The notes: generated by a model not told the origin, from the letters alone. A stretch of DNA of 37,365 nt from Candidatus Nomurabacteria bacterium (GCA_016196605.1 JACPXJ010000002.1:1-37365); one strand, 5' to 3'. Positions 6,611 to 14,958 are shown, counted from the stretch's first letter. Numbers and translations: made by a program.

Positions 6611-7843
6611 TTATGCTGGCACAAAAGTCAGCGCTGTTCCCTTCTTGCCCGAGCGGCCAGTTCGGCCGATGCGATGTACGTAGGTGTCATACGTCTGGGG
6701 CACGTCGTAATTGATGACGTGGGTTACATCCGGAATATCTAGTCCTCTTGCAGCCACGTCCGTTGCTATCAAGATATTTATCTGATCTTTTTTGAAAGAA
6801 TCAAGAATACGGATACGTTCGCGGCTTCTTTTGTCGCCATGGATGCCGCCTACTTTGAATCCAAATGCATGAAGTTCTTTAGCTAGGGTGTCCACACTGT
6901 GTTTCATCTCGCGGAAAATGAGAACTTTATCGGACCCATCTTTCTTCAAAACTTCATGCAGTTTTTCCAATTTTTCTTCTTTGCTTCGCACACGTATAAC
7001 ATCCTGATCAATGTTTTTTGCTGTTTCTCCTGAAATTACAGAAATAAAAACCGGGTCTTTTAAATATTGTTTAGTGAGCTTTCTGATTTCTGGAGAAAGA
7101 GTCGCTGAAAAGAAAAGGGTCTGGCGCTCTTTTGCAGTTTTGCCTATGATATAGACCATATCGTCCCGGAATCCCATGTCGAGCATTCGATCCGCTTCGT
7201 CTAGGACGACGCTGCGGCAAGTAGACAAATCTAAAACTTTCTGGTCGATCAGGTCCCGCAAGCGCCCCGGCGTGCCGATCACGAATGAGACTCCGAGTTT
7301 TATCTCCCGGATCTGTCTCCCAATCGGCAATCCTCCGACGCAGGCGACAGAATACATTCCGAAGCCAAAAGCAAGATTCCTGAAATCACTCTCGATCTGG
7401 AGCGCAAGCTCGCGGGTTGGCGCCATGATAAGAACTTTTTCTTTCTTACTTTGTCCTTTAGTTTTAAAAATTTTATCAATAAGCGGCAAAAGGAATGCTG
7501 CAGTCTTGCCTGTGCCGGTGTTGGCCATGCCGAAAACATCCTTGCCGGAAAGAACCACCGGTATGGATTGATCCTGGATAGGCCGCGGATGAATATATCC
7601 GGCTTTCAAAATATTTGTATTAAGCTGGGGGTCAAAAGGAAAATCAGCAAAAATGTGCGTAGATACATAAGGCTTTTCTTCGGCATAAACGGCTTTTTTT
7701 ACGAAACGAGAAAAATCTATGCGCTCGCCGCCAAATCTTTTTTTGCCTCCGCTTTTTGGTTTACCGCGAAAGCTAGGCCGAGAATTATTAAATTTCCTTA
7801 CTCCTCCAAATTTCTTTGGAGGTTTAGAGTGACGTTTGTACAT
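6611..7843 (-). CDS. DEAD-box ATP-dependent RNA helicase (RhlE-like)
   Basis: A 410-aa helicase. The N-terminal 55 residues are basic and RGG/KSGG-like, probably RNA-contacting. Then come the Q-motif region (HPRPIQDQSIP), motif I ANTGTGKTAAF, Ia PTRELALQ, Ib TPGRL, II LDEADRMLDMGF, III SAT, IV LIFREMK, V ATDVAARGLDIPDV and VI HRIGRTGRSGKKG. The protein stops soon after motif VI (LTFVPA), lacking the usual C-terminal tail of RhlE or CsdA. Likely role: unwinding structured RNA in ribosome assembly or decay, relevant in a genome so rich in hairpins. Monocistronic, with promoter at 7888-7916. Confidence 0.93.
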   Translation of the reverse strand: MYKRHSKPPKKFGGVRKFNNSRPSFRGKPKSGGKKRFGGERIDFSRFVKKAVYAEEKPYVSTHIFADFPFDPQLNTNILKAGYIHPRPIQDQSIPVVLSGKDVFGMANTGTGKTAAFLLPLIDKIFKTKGQSKKEKVLIMAPTRELALQIESDFRNLAFGFGMYSVACVGGLPIGRQIREIKLGVSFVIGTPGRLRDLIDQKVLDLSTCRSVVLDEADRMLDMGFRDDMVYIIGKTAKERQTLFFSATLSPEIRKLTKQYLKDPVFISVISGETAKNIDQDVIRVRSKEEKLEKLHEVLKKDGSDKVLIFREMKHSVDTLAKELHAFGFKVGGIHGDKRSRERIRILDSFKKDQINILIATDVAARGLDIPDVTHVINYDVPQTYDTYVHRIGRTGRSGKKGTALTFVPA

Positions 7844-7887
7844 AATTGGTCACTCTCGTTTATTAATTAGTTGAGAATGATGCGATG

Positions 7888-7916
7888 AGTATAGCACTTT
7901 GCAACTTAATTGTCAA
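7888..7916 (-). promoter_or_regulatory. Helicase promoter
   Basis: TTGACA (7911-7916), 17 bases, TATACT (7888-7893) with an extended -10 TGC. Transcript leader about 38 bases. Confidence 0.75.
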
Positions 7917-7918
7917 TG

Positions 7919-7947
7919 TTACGTAAACTGGTGAAGAAAAGTATACT
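7919..7947 (+). promoter_or_regulatory. thyA promoter, leaderless type
   Basis: TTACGT (7919-7924), 17 bases, TATACT (7942-7947), then six bases to the thyA ATG. Its -35 is within a few bases of the divergent helicase -35. Confidence 0.6.
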
Positions 7948-7953
7948 AAGAAT

Positions 7954-8913
7954 ATGAAATCTTATGAGTTCCACAAAAACCCAGATAAAGAATATCTGTC
8001 CTTGATGCAGCACATTATAGATAATGGAGTTGAAAGAAAAGAGAGAACTGGCATAGGCACAAAAAGTGTCTTTGGACATCAGATGCGTTTCGATCTTTCT
8101 CTTGGCTTCCCTCTCTTAACTACTAAGAAAGTTTTCATCAAGGCTATAATCCATGAGCTTTTGTGGTTTTTGACTGGCGACACTAATATCAAATACCTGG
8201 TAAGAAATGACGTAAAAATATGGAATGAGTGGGCCTTTCAAGTTTATTTAGAAAAAAATAAGCTGGATAAAAAATTAGCGCGTTACTCCAAAGAATGGGA
8301 AGAAAAATTGAACTGGTTTGTTGAACAAATCAAAACTGATGATAAGTTTGCAGATGACTGGGGAGAACTTGGACCCATTTACGGCAAGCAATGGAGAAAA
8401 TGGGAGACCCCGAAAGGAAAGACCATCGATCAAATCCAAAATGTAATTGATATGCTAAAAAATGACCCATCTTCTCGTCGGATTATAGTAAGCGGATGGA
8501 ATGTGGGGGAGATTTTCGATCTTATCCATGATCACAACCATGCTCCGCCCCCATGTCATTCACTTTTTCAATTTCATGTTCTTGATGGGAAATTGTCATG
8601 CCAGCTCTATCAGAGAAGCGCAGATTTTTTCTTGGGTGTTCCATTCAATATAGCTTCCTATGCTCTACTCACGATGATGATAGCGCAAGTAACAGGATAC
8701 AAACTGGGTCATTTTGTATGGACAGGAGGAGATATCCACTTATACTTAAATCATTTGGAACAAGCCAAAGAACAGATATCACGCGAGCCTAAAAATTCAC
8801 CGAAAATGAAAATAAATGCGGACGTAAAAAATATATTCGATTTTAAATTTGAAGATTTTATATTAGAAAACTACGCTCCGCATCCTTCTATAAAAGCATC
8901 CATAGCAGTTTAA
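7954..8913 (+). CDS. thyA: Thymidylate synthase
   Basis: A 319-aa folate-dependent enzyme making dTMP from dUMP with methylene-tetrahydrofolate. Seen: [20 protein letters not shown] (phosphate-binding Arg), [20 protein letters not shown], catalytic cysteine in [13 protein letters not shown] (usual form ALPPCH), [20 protein letters not shown] (dUMP contacts), and HLYLNHLEQ. The length includes a roughly 50-residue insertion ([20 protein letters not shown]) that occurs in the longer ThyA subgroup. It is followed four bases later by folA, which regenerates the folate it consumes. The start lies six bases after the -10, with no Shine-Dalgarno. Confidence 0.96.
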   Translation: MKSYEFHKNPDKEYLSLMQHIIDNGVERKERTGIGTKSVFGHQMRFDLSLGFPLLTTKKVFIKAIIHELLWFLTGDTNIKYLVRNDVKIWNEWAFQVYLEKNKLDKKLARYSKEWEEKLNWFVEQIKTDDKFADDWGELGPIYGKQWRKWETPKGKTIDQIQNVIDMLKNDPSSRRIIVSGWNVGEIFDLIHDHNHAPPPCHSLFQFHVLDGKLSCQLYQRSADFFLGVPFNIASYALLTMMIAQVTGYKLGHFVWTGGDIHLYLNHLEQAKEQISREPKNSPKMKINADVKNIFDFKFEDFILENYAPHPSIKASIAV

Positions 8914-8917
8914 CAAC

Positions 8918-9415
8918 ATGATTACCTTAATCGCAGCCATTGGAAAAAATAATGAATTAGGGAAAAGCAATGATCTTGTTTGGAAACTGCCGGCGGACCA
9001 GAAACATTTTCGAGAAAGGACGACGGGACACACAATGATCATGGGTAGAAAAACTTTTGAGTCGCTGGGTCAGATTCTTCCCAACAGAAGACATATTGTA
9101 ATAACAAGAGATAAAAATTATTCCACCCGTGGCGTAGATGTAGCACATTCTCTAGAAGAAGCTGTAAAACGAGCAAGGACTCCCCTTGCTCAAGATGAGG
9201 AAATATTTATCATTGGCGGGGCAGAAATATTCAATCAAGCGATGGATACAGCAGACAGATTAGACATTACTCATATCGATGGAGAAGATAGAAATGCTGA
9301 CACTTTCTTCCCCGAAATTATTCCAATAGTCTGGAACGAGATATCACATGAAGAACATCAAAAAGACGAGAAAAATCCTTTTAATTATACTTTCTCTGTA
9401 TACGAAAGAATATAG
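8918..9415 (+). CDS. folA: Dihydrofolate reductase
   Basis: A 165-aa NADPH-dependent reductase that recycles dihydrofolate produced by ThyA. Motifs: LIAAIGKNNELGKSNDLVWKLP (substrate-binding loop), TMIMGRKTFESLG, RRHIVITRD and EIFIIGGAEIFNQAM (cofactor-binding GG). The acidic residue that normally follows W.L..D is present in PADQKHF. Between SLEEAVKRA and EIFIIGG are six extra residues (RTPLAQ), which coincide with a perfect hairpin in the DNA (9171-9191). It forms a two-gene operon with thyA. Confidence 0.95.
   Translation: MITLIAAIGKNNELGKSNDLVWKLPADQKHFRERTTGHTMIMGRKTFESLGQILPNRRHIVITRDKNYSTRGVDVAHSLEEAVKRARTPLAQDEEIFIIGGAEIFNQAMDTADRLDITHIDGEDRNADTFFPEIIPIVWNEISHEEHQKDEKNPFNYTFSVYERI
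9171..9191. repeat. Intragenic hairpin in folA
   Basis: Perfect 8-bp arms GAGCAAGG/CCTTGCTC with a 5-base loop, coding for the extra residues around RTPLAQ just before the conserved EIFIIGG. Interpreted as an in-frame insertion. Confidence 0.65.
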
Positions 9416-9463
9416 TTTACTATACTGACGGTCGTCAGTTTAGTAAACAATCCTTTTAAGGAT
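9415..9463. terminator. Hairpins between convergent folA and MazG-like genes
   Basis: First hairpin: GTTTACTA-T-ACTGAC, loop GGTC, GTCAGT-T-TAGTAAAC (15-base arms, one mismatch), overlapping the folA stop. Second: ATCCTT/AAGGAT overlapping the MazG-like stop. Either may end transcription, but T runs are short. The loop region GACGGTC resembles the centre of the Sua5 hairpin (19076-19104). Confidence 0.5.
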
Positions 9464-9782
9464 CTTCCGATGTTTTGATGCGGATAAAAATATCCTTGCC
9501 ATCCGGAGATTTTTCTTTTTTATATTTTCTTTTCCTGTTTTTTTCTACTTTTGACATAAGTTCCTTTTCTAGATCAAATCCAAGATTGTGAGACATGCCG
9601 AGCAAAAAAATCATCACATCAGCAAATTCTTCCGCAATACCATCTTGTCCTCTGTCGTATTTTGAAAATGCTTCGGACAGCTCTTCAAAAGCGCGGCAAA
9701 AATCCCTCGTTACGTCATTGCCAAAACCCTTTTCCTTTCTATTGTCCATTATGGACTTCTGAAGTTGCTTAAAATCAAGCAT
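9456..9782 (-). CDS. MazG-like nucleotide pyrophosphohydrolase
   Basis: A 108-aa all-alpha NTP pyrophosphatase. The metal-binding pattern is visible as FEELSEAF (EE..E) and EEFADVMIFLL (E..D), the two helices that coordinate Mg in MazG and dCTP/dUTP pyrophosphatases. The C-terminal KVEKNRKRKYKKE is also usual. It starts three bases after the dCMP deaminase gene, so both would act in deoxynucleotide housekeeping: one makes dUMP, the other removes surplus or damaged dNTPs. The exact substrate cannot be told from sequence. Confidence 0.85.
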   Translation of the reverse strand: MLDFKQLQKSIMDNRKEKGFGNDVTRDFCRAFEELSEAFSKYDRGQDGIAEEFADVMIFLLGMSHNLGFDLEKELMSKVEKNRKRKYKKEKSPDGKDIFIRIKTSEDP

Positions 9783-9785
9783 AAA

Positions 9786-10292
9786 TTATTGTCTGTCGTA
9801 TTTCTCGACTTGCTTATTTATAATTTCCAGCTTCATTCCGGCTTGTTTAAAAATTTCCTTGCTTCGCTTGGATGAGTGATAATCCTTGAGTGCAACTACT
9901 CTCACAATACCAGCATTGATTATGCTCTGGCTGCATTTATAACATGTAACCATTTTACAATATATAGTGGCACCCAAAACAGGAACACCGACTCTGGCAG
10001 CATTATTGATTGCATTCTGTTCCGCATGCGCAGTCCGAACACAATGTTGCGAGATTGTCCCATCCTCATTAGTCACAGTCTGCATCTCGTGACCGGCCTC
10101 ATCGCAGTCCGGCAGTCCAACCGGGGCGCCCACATATCCTGTCGCAAGAATTCTTTTGTCCTTAACAATAACTGATCCAGACCGTCCCCTGTCACAGGTC
10201 CCCCTTGACCCGATAAGTTCAATCATCTGCAGGAAGTATTCGTCCCACGAAGGCTTCTTGTGTTTTCCCAGTTTTGAAACAGGCTTATGCAT
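9786..10292 (-). CDS. dCMP deaminase (ComEB-like)
   Basis: A 168-aa cytidine/deoxycytidylate deaminase family protein. Zinc site: HAEQNAI (His and catalytic Glu) and CYKCSQSIINAG (the two cysteines). The N-terminal SRGTCDRGRSGSVIVKDKRI and GYVGAPVGLPDCDEAGHEM match dCMP deaminases; these supply dUMP to ThyA, whose gene lies on the other strand nearby. It sits 19 bases after the ATP-grasp gene and just before the MazG-like gene. Confidence 0.9.
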   Translation of the reverse strand: MHKPVSKLGKHKKPSWDEYFLQMIELIGSRGTCDRGRSGSVIVKDKRILATGYVGAPVGLPDCDEAGHEMQTVTNEDGTISQHCVRTAHAEQNAINNAARVGVPVLGATIYCKMVTCYKCSQSIINAGIVRVVALKDYHSSKRSKEIFKQAGMKLEIINKQVEKYDRQ

Positions 10293-10311
10293 CTCTATTA
10301 ATATAACTTAA

Positions 10312-11376
10312 TTAATCTTTCTTTCCAAGAGCTTTGATAATTTTTAGATACATATCCTCCACAATCTTTCTTTGAGCTTTACCGGTAGTCACATAATGAT
10401 CCAGCCCGGGAGCGGCGTTTATTTCGATAATGTAATAACTACAGTCTTTAACATTTTTCGTGATATCCCCTTCTGTCACCATGATATCGACTCCGGCTAT
10501 TCGCAATCCCATATCCTTGGTTAAATTTATAGCAATCTTTCTGAAGCTCGGATGAATAATATTCGTAACGTCTTTAGCGTCGCCACCAGTAGAAAGATTG
10601 GCATTATCAAGCAAAAAAATTTGCTCGCCCTTCTCTAAAATACTCTTAAAAGTAAGCCCTGTTCTCTTTAATTTTAATTTGGTTCTCCTGTCATCAAAGT
10701 CAATTTTGGTATCCCGTCTTTCCTTCTCGAATTTTTCTTGCTTCTGTTTTAAAAGTGTAAAAATGGAATGCTTCCCATCTCCGGTCACCGAAAGAGGAAT
10801 GCGCTCATAAGCGGAAATTATTTTTCTATCCAAAACAACGATCCGATAATCGTGCCCCGGCAAATATCTTTCAATGATGGCAATTTTATCTATTTCAAAA
10901 ACTGATCGGGCGGCAGAAATTAACTCACTTTGGTTCTGCGCCAGAGAAACTTCCACACCCTGGCTTTGGCTATTTGGCTTTACAATCAAGGGGTAACCTA
11001 ATTTTTTTGCATATTTTATACCAGCGCCAATTTTTCGATCACTTCCTATTGCCTTGGCCCACGAATTTCTGAAAAAAGTCTTACCTTCGGCCACGGGGTA
11101 TCCGCGATGCCGCATGAAAAATTTCGCATAGTCTTTGTCTTTGGCAATGTCAGCTGAACCAACATGATTTAAGTCTAAAGTATAATAGCGCAGTGATCTC
11201 ACTACCCCATTTTTATAAATTATTTGCGCCGCAATCCCCCATTCCGGCTCGATGATGACCTTCGCGCCAATTTTTGGGGCAAGCTTTTTAACTAGTTTCG
11301 TCAAATATGGAAATTTATTTCCGCCTCTTCGGCGGATCGCCGTTGAGGCGATTTTATCTCTTATTTTTCTTTGCAT
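10312..11376 (-). CDS. ATP-grasp ligase (cyanophycin synthetase / GshF-like)
   Basis: A 354-aa ATP-grasp enzyme. Visible are the K and ATP-binding strands GYPLIVKPNSQSQGVEVSLA, IIERYLPGHDYRIVVLDRKI, and the Mg-binding end GVDIMVTEG followed by YYIIEINAAPGLDHY. The overall plan (YPVAEGKTFF, LSTGGDAKDVTNIIHP) is that of the ATP-grasp halves of cyanophycin synthetase and bifunctional glutathione synthase. It overlaps the CofE-like gene by 23 bases, so the pair probably act in one pathway that adds amino acids to an acceptor. Substrate unknown. Near the N-terminus an insert IASTAIRRRGG coincides with a double hairpin (11321-11352). Confidence 0.82.
   Translation of the reverse strand: MQRKIRDKIASTAIRRRGGNKFPYLTKLVKKLAPKIGAKVIIEPEWGIAAQIIYKNGVVRSLRYYTLDLNHVGSADIAKDKDYAKFFMRHRGYPVAEGKTFFRNSWAKAIGSDRKIGAGIKYAKKLGYPLIVKPNSQSQGVEVSLAQNQSELISAARSVFEIDKIAIIERYLPGHDYRIVVLDRKIISAYERIPLSVTGDGKHSIFTLLKQKQEKFEKERRDTKIDFDDRRTKLKLKRTGLTFKSILEKGEQIFLLDNANLSTGGDAKDVTNIIHPSFRKIAINLTKDMGLRIAGVDIMVTEGDITKNVKDCSYYIIEINAAPGLDHYVTTGKAQRKIVEDMYLKIIKALGKKD
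11321..11352. repeat. Double hairpin inside the ATP-grasp gene
   Basis: CCGCC-N5-GGCGG directly followed by ATCGCC-N5-GGCGAT; encodes ASTAIRRRGG close to the N-terminus. Same architecture as the double hairpin in murB (15891-15918). Confidence 0.6.
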
Positions 11377-12073
11377 ATTTTTTTATATTTGCAAAAAGCG
11401 GTCCATACATGTCTTTTTTTTGATCAACAGATATTTCACCTCGTTTTGTCTTATCAGTAAAAACAACCGGCGCATCATAAATTATAGCAAGAGGTGTTTG
11501 TTCTTTTCCTTCACCCATAGTAAGCACTGCCGTAGCTGCCAAACTATCAGCCACATTAGTCTTGGACATTTTTAGAATCCTGCCGAAAATATCTTTCTTG
11601 CCTATGTAGTTTCGGACGCCTCGAAAACCAGCATAACCAACAGCCATGCCTACGGCACCGTTTCGGAGAGGCATAAATCCTGAGTCAGTTATTAAAACTC
11701 CTAAATTTCTTAAACGGAATTTTCTCATGAGCTTTTTCCTTAAAGTTTCCGCGCTTTTGTAACTATCTTTAGGGAGGCATGTTAATTTGCCGTTTCCGTT
11801 TGATTCGTCCACACCTGCAAACGCCATAACTATGTTATTTTTTATGGTAAATAAGATGTTGTTTTCAAGAATAAAATCGCTTTCTGTCTTTATAAGATTT
11901 GCTCTAGTTTTCTCTCCTTTATATCCTGCTACCCTCCCTTCAGAAAGGGAGACTATTTTAGAAGTTACAACCAAGATAGAATTTTCTCTTATTATTTTGA
12001 CGTATTTTAAAACAAAAGAAAATAAATCCTCATGTTCGCGGAATATTTTAGTTTTGATTGATTTGACTTGCAT
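11354..12073 (-). CDS. CofE-like F420-0:gamma-glutamyl ligase family protein
   Basis: About 239 aa from the ATG at 12073 (the ORF track uses a GTG at 12088). Conserved CofE blocks are present: LVVTSKIVSLSEGRVAGY, AFAGVDESNGNGKLTCLP, LITDSGFMPLRNGAVGMAVG, and the C-terminal KTNVADSLAATAVLTMGEG followed by EQTPLAII. CofE attaches glutamates to coenzyme F420 using GTP, but no other F420 gene is visible here, so another acceptor is likely. The partner ATP-grasp ligase gene overlaps its end. The two may build a peptide- or glutamate-extended cofactor or cell-surface compound; this is inference. Confidence 0.82.
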   Translation of the reverse strand: MQVKSIKTKIFREHEDLFSFVLKYVKIIRENSILVVTSKIVSLSEGRVAGYKGEKTRANLIKTESDFILENNILFTIKNNIVMAFAGVDESNGNGKLTCLPKDSYKSAETLRKKLMRKFRLRNLGVLITDSGFMPLRNGAVGMAVGYAGFRGVRNYIGKKDIFGRILKMSKTNVADSLAATAVLTMGEGKEQTPLAIIYDAPVVFTDKTKRGEISVDQKKDMYGPLFANIKKYAKKNKR

Positions 12074-12155
12074 CCCGTTAGAAATCACATCAGATACATT
12101 TTTTGATAATTTTGATAATTGCGAAGAGAAGTAAGAAAATTTCTAACGGGATGCA
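12069..12155. repeat. 16-bp perfect inverted repeat between YhhQ and CofE-like genes
   Basis: TGCATCCCGTTAGAAA (12069-12084) and its exact complement TTTCTAACGGGATGCA (12140-12155), separated by 55 AT-rich bases. One arm codes the last residues NASR and stop of the YhhQ-type protein, the other covers the CofE-like start codon. Confidence 0.75.
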
Positions 12156-12793
12156 TTACCTTTGCCTTTAAGGAGATAAATTCCAAGATATGAAAGCGGA
12201 GTATAGGCAAAACCCATCGCTACTTTAAAAAGCCACCACGGAATGATGATAGAAATTATGGTTGGGATTGAATAAACCCCCACAAAAGCAATCGACATGA
12301 AAATCACCGTGTCCAAGAACTGGGACCAGATATTGGATAGATTGGATCTAAGCCAGAATTTCTTTTCTCCGATTCTTTTCTTGAAAAAGAAAAATGAAAT
12401 GACATCCTGATATTCAGCGATAACAAAAGCTACCAGCGAAGCAATAGAAAAACGAGCAGATAATCCAAAAACTTGTTCATACCCCTCTTTTGCCCAAAGA
12501 CTTTTTTCCGCCCACGGCAACACCGCAGAAATAAGGGAGTAAAGAAGAAATAAAGCAATAGAGATGATTCCGGCCAGCACGAAATTCTTCGCCATTTTTT
12601 TTCCGTACACTTCTCCGATAACATCCGTCATGATGAAAACTATCGGAAAAGAAAAGACGGCAACCGAAAGATTCGTCTCAAAGAGAAAAGGCATCAGCTT
12701 TATCCCGAGAGTGTTCGCTGCAAAAAGAGAAGTGATATACAGAGTGAGACAAATCAGAATTTTTTTATAATCTCTCTCTGTAAGTGTCTGCAT
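12143..12793 (-). CDS. YhhQ/VUT-family transporter (queuosine precursor type)
   Basis: A 216-aa membrane protein with about six transmembrane segments. The family signature is clear: FSFPIVFIMTDVIGEVYGKK, and RSNLSNIWSQFLDTVIFMS. E. coli YhhQ imports 7-cyano-7-deazaguanine for queuosine in tRNA; substrate here is inferred from family only. It starts one base after the rplK stop, so it is co-translated with the ribosomal operon; rplA, the usual neighbour of rplK, is not here. The C-terminus NASR comes from one arm of an inverted repeat. Confidence 0.85.
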   Translation of the reverse strand: MQTLTERDYKKILICLTLYITSLFAANTLGIKLMPFLFETNLSVAVFSFPIVFIMTDVIGEVYGKKMAKNFVLAGIISIALFLLYSLISAVLPWAEKSLWAKEGYEQVFGLSARFSIASLVAFVIAEYQDVISFFFFKKRIGEKKFWLRSNLSNIWSQFLDTVIFMSIAFVGVYSIPTIISIIIPWWLFKVAMGFAYTPLSYLGIYLLKGKGNASR

Positions 12794-12794
12794 A

Positions 12795-13217
12795 CTATTT
12801 TACCTCAATGCCCATCGAACGAGCAGAGCCGGCAATGATATTGATAGCGCCTTCGTCGTCTTTAGAATTCAAATCCGGCATCTTTTTCTTGGCGATTTCA
12901 AGAGCTTGCGCGCGAGTAATTTTCCCAGCTTTTGTAGCGACATTTTTTCCGGAACCCTTTTCTACTCCGGCCGCTTTGAGAATAAGGCCTGAAACCGGAG
13001 GCGTTTTAATGATAAAATCATAAGTGCGGTCGTCATAGACAGTGATGGAAACTCCGACTTTTTCCCCTGCCATCTTTGCTGTGGCAGCATTGAATTTAGT
13101 CACGAAGTCTCCGATGTTAATTCCGGCTTGACCAAGCGCTGGTCCTAGTGGCGGCGCGGGAGTGGCCTTTGCGGCTTGAATTTGTAGCTTTATTTTTTTA
13201 GTAATTTTTTTAGCCAT
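12795..13217 (-). CDS. rplK: 50S ribosomal protein uL11
   Basis: A 140-aa protein of the GTPase-associated centre. Typical blocks: [36 protein letters not shown] (the proline-rich thiostrepton-region), [17 protein letters not shown], and the C-terminal [20 protein letters not shown] with [13 protein letters not shown]. It follows nusG by 14 bases in the secE-nusG-rplK order. Confidence 0.97.
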   Translation of the reverse strand: MAKKITKKIKLQIQAAKATPAPPLGPALGQAGINIGDFVTKFNAATAKMAGEKVGVSITVYDDRTYDFIIKTPPVSGLILKAAGVEKGSGKNVATKAGKITRAQALEIAKKKMPDLNSKDDEGAINIIAGSARSMGIEVK

Positions 13218-13231
13218 TTGTGTAGATTAGC

Positions 13232-13777
13232 TTAAATTTTGCGGACTTGCAAGAAATCCAGCTCGACCGGTGTCTCGCGACCGAACATGGAAACAAGCAC
13301 TTTGATCTTGCCGCGTTCCTGATCAATAGAGTTAACTTTTCCCTCGAGATCCTTAAATGGACCATCAGTGATCAAGATACTTTCTCCTACCACCATGTCG
13401 ATATTATGTTTAGCTGTACCAGCGTCCATTTTCTTGAAAAGGAATTCAACCTCGTCAGACTTTAAAGGTACAGGATTGACCCCGGCGCCGACGAAGCCGG
13501 TCACTCTGGGAGTGTTGCGCACTACGTACCAAGAATCATCGGTCACGATCATATCTACCAAGACGTAGCCGGGGTAAATCTTCTCTTCCACCTCTACTCT
13601 TTTTCCTCCTTTAATTTTGATTTTCTTCTCGATCGGCACAATGACGTTGAAAATTTTATCGTTCATGCCGAGCGAATCAATACGCTGTTTCAAATTGCGC
13701 AGAACGACATTTTCGTATCCGGCATATGTATGGATAGCATACCAATTTCTAGCTCCCTGACTCTCCTGTTTAGACAT
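13232..13777 (-). CDS. nusG: Transcription antitermination factor NusG
   Basis: A 181-aa protein with NGN domain (NWYAIHTYAGYENVVLRNLK, KIYPGYVLVDMIVTDDSWYV, RNTPRVTGFVGAG) and C-terminal KOW domain (ITDGPFKDLEGKVNSIDQER, GKIKVLVSMFGRETPVELDF). It binds RNA polymerase and couples it to ribosomes or Rho. Located between secE and rplK as in most bacteria. Confidence 0.97.
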   Translation of the reverse strand: MSKQESQGARNWYAIHTYAGYENVVLRNLKQRIDSLGMNDKIFNVIVPIEKKIKIKGGKRVEVEEKIYPGYVLVDMIVTDDSWYVVRNTPRVTGFVGAGVNPVPLKSDEVEFLFKKMDAGTAKHNIDMVVGESILITDGPFKDLEGKVNSIDQERGKIKVLVSMFGRETPVELDFLQVRKI

Positions 13778-13791
13778 TGTATGTAAATTAT

Positions 13792-13848
13792 TAATTACGG
13801 ATTACGAATTTCAAATTGTTAATTCGTAATTTTTAATTGATAATTCGT
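13792..13848. repeat. AT-rich AATTACGAATT repeat between secE and nusG
   Basis: Repeats of AATTACG/CGTAATT in both orientations, able to fold into a hairpin; begins in the last codons of secE. A tandem ATTCGTA version recurs at 32664-32687. Confidence 0.6.
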
Positions 13849-14015
13849 TCCAGACCTCTCGAGAAAATAAAATCGAAAATACCTAAGTAATATGCCACTA
13901 TTACAGACAAAATGATAACAATTAAAGTATAGTAAAAAGTCTGGCTTTTGTTCGGCCAAATCACATGCTTTAATTCCGTCCTGGTTTCTTTTAAATATTC
14001 AGTGATTTTTGACAT
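13833..14015 (-). CDS. secE: Preprotein translocase subunit SecE
   Basis: A 60-aa single-span protein: amphipathic helix ITEYLKETRTELKHVIWPNK followed by one transmembrane helix (YYTLIVIILSVIVAYYLGIF). This is the minimal SecE that clamps SecY. First gene of the secE-nusG-rplK unit. About 100 bases upstream contain the terminator of the preceding gene and AT-rich sequence, with no tRNA-Trp visible. Confidence 0.95.
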   Translation of the reverse strand: MSKITEYLKETRTELKHVIWPNKSQTFYYTLIVIILSVIVAYYLGIFDFIFSRGLERIIN

Positions 14016-14054
14016 GGTTATAAAAATATAGTCGCTTACGCTCCTTATTTTTTA

Positions 14055-14080
14055 TAAGAAAGCCCCTCGCAGGGCTCTTT
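14055..14080 (-). terminator. Rho-independent terminator after the SIMPL gene
   Basis: Minus strand GAGCCC, TGCGAG, GGGCTTTCTT between the SIMPL-domain stop and secE. Reads as a terminator in both directions but has the better T tract on the minus strand. Confidence 0.7.
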
Positions 14081-14115
14081 TGAGACTACTCTTTTTCTAA
14101 AAAAAGTCAACAGAA

Positions 14116-14952
14116 TTACCTTATCTCATAAGTTATGGTCACATCCGAGCTGATAGTGTTCTCGCCCTTTGGAAGCTCGGCCGGAGCGGGAGCAGAACCT
14201 GCGCCCATCATGGAATCCTTGGCGTAATAAATAGGTCCCCCATAACCGCCGTCTTCGCTGAAGTTTGCTATCCTGCCCAATTTTACCCCCAAGTCCTTTG
14301 CCAGTGTTTCCGCCTTTTCTCTTGCATCTTCAATTGCCTTCTTTCTGGCCTCTGCTTTGAGAGCGTCTTCGTCATCTATTGCAAAATTGGGGCCGCTTAA
14401 ATTGGAAACGCCAGTCGCGCCGAGCCCCTGCATGATCGCGCTTGCATCATCCGTATTGCGGATTTTCACTGTAATGCTTTCGCTTGCGGTATAGCCAGTA
14501 ATTGTCTGCTTGCCGGGAGGGCAATAATACGGAGACGGCATGCTTGACTCGACTCCGGACCCGGACGATCCTAGCGGGATCGGCGGACATATGGCCTCTC
14601 TGTATTCATATTTTGGATAAAAGGAAGCATCGGACGTCTTGATGTCTTTGTCAGCCACGCCCTTGGCTTTTAACAAATCCAGCGCCTTTTTTTCAATAAC
14701 AGCCACTGCTTCCTGAGCATCTTTGACCGTTTTTGCATCTTTGCTTATAGTAAAATATACGCTTGCGATATCAGGAATGGCGGTAACTTCTCCATGTCCG
14801 GACAAAGTGATGGTATTCGCGTTCGAACTGCCCATCATGCCATAAGACCGGAATTCGGCCAACAATTTTACGGCAAAAAACAAAGAAAGCACCACTAAAA
14901 AGGCGAACAAGGCCTTGCACAAATTCTTTAAATATTGGCTCGGTATTTCCAT
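14116..14952 (-). CDS. SIMPL-domain (DUF541) envelope protein
   Basis: About 278 aa with an N-terminal membrane anchor (LFAFLVVLSLFFAVKLLAEF) and an extracytoplasmic SIMPL/DUF541 domain: ITLSGHGEVTAIPDIASVYF, GYTASESITVKIRN, AEARKKAIEDAREKAETLAK followed by DLGVKLG, and C-terminal SSDVTITYEIR. A Gly/Ser/Pro/Cys-rich segment (CPPIPLGSSGSG) forms an insertion in the middle. I start it at the ATG 14952, six bases after a TATAAT, instead of the TTG at 14970 used by the ORF track. Family members are periplasmic or surface-exposed; function poorly known. Confidence 0.88.
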   Translation of the reverse strand: MEIPSQYLKNLCKALFAFLVVLSLFFAVKLLAEFRSYGMMGSSNANTITLSGHGEVTAIPDIASVYFTISKDAKTVKDAQEAVAVIEKKALDLLKAKGVADKDIKTSDASFYPKYEYREAICPPIPLGSSGSGVESSMPSPYYCPPGKQTITGYTASESITVKIRNTDDASAIMQGLGATGVSNLSGPNFAIDDEDALKAEARKKAIEDAREKAETLAKDLGVKLGRIANFSEDGGYGGPIYYAKDSMMGAGSAPAPAELPKGENTISSDVTITYEIR

Positions 14953-14958
14953 CTTTTC

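Noticed and set aside
12795-13217. Missing rplA after rplK as evidence of gene loss
   Set aside because: Only this locus is visible; rplA may be elsewhere in the genome.
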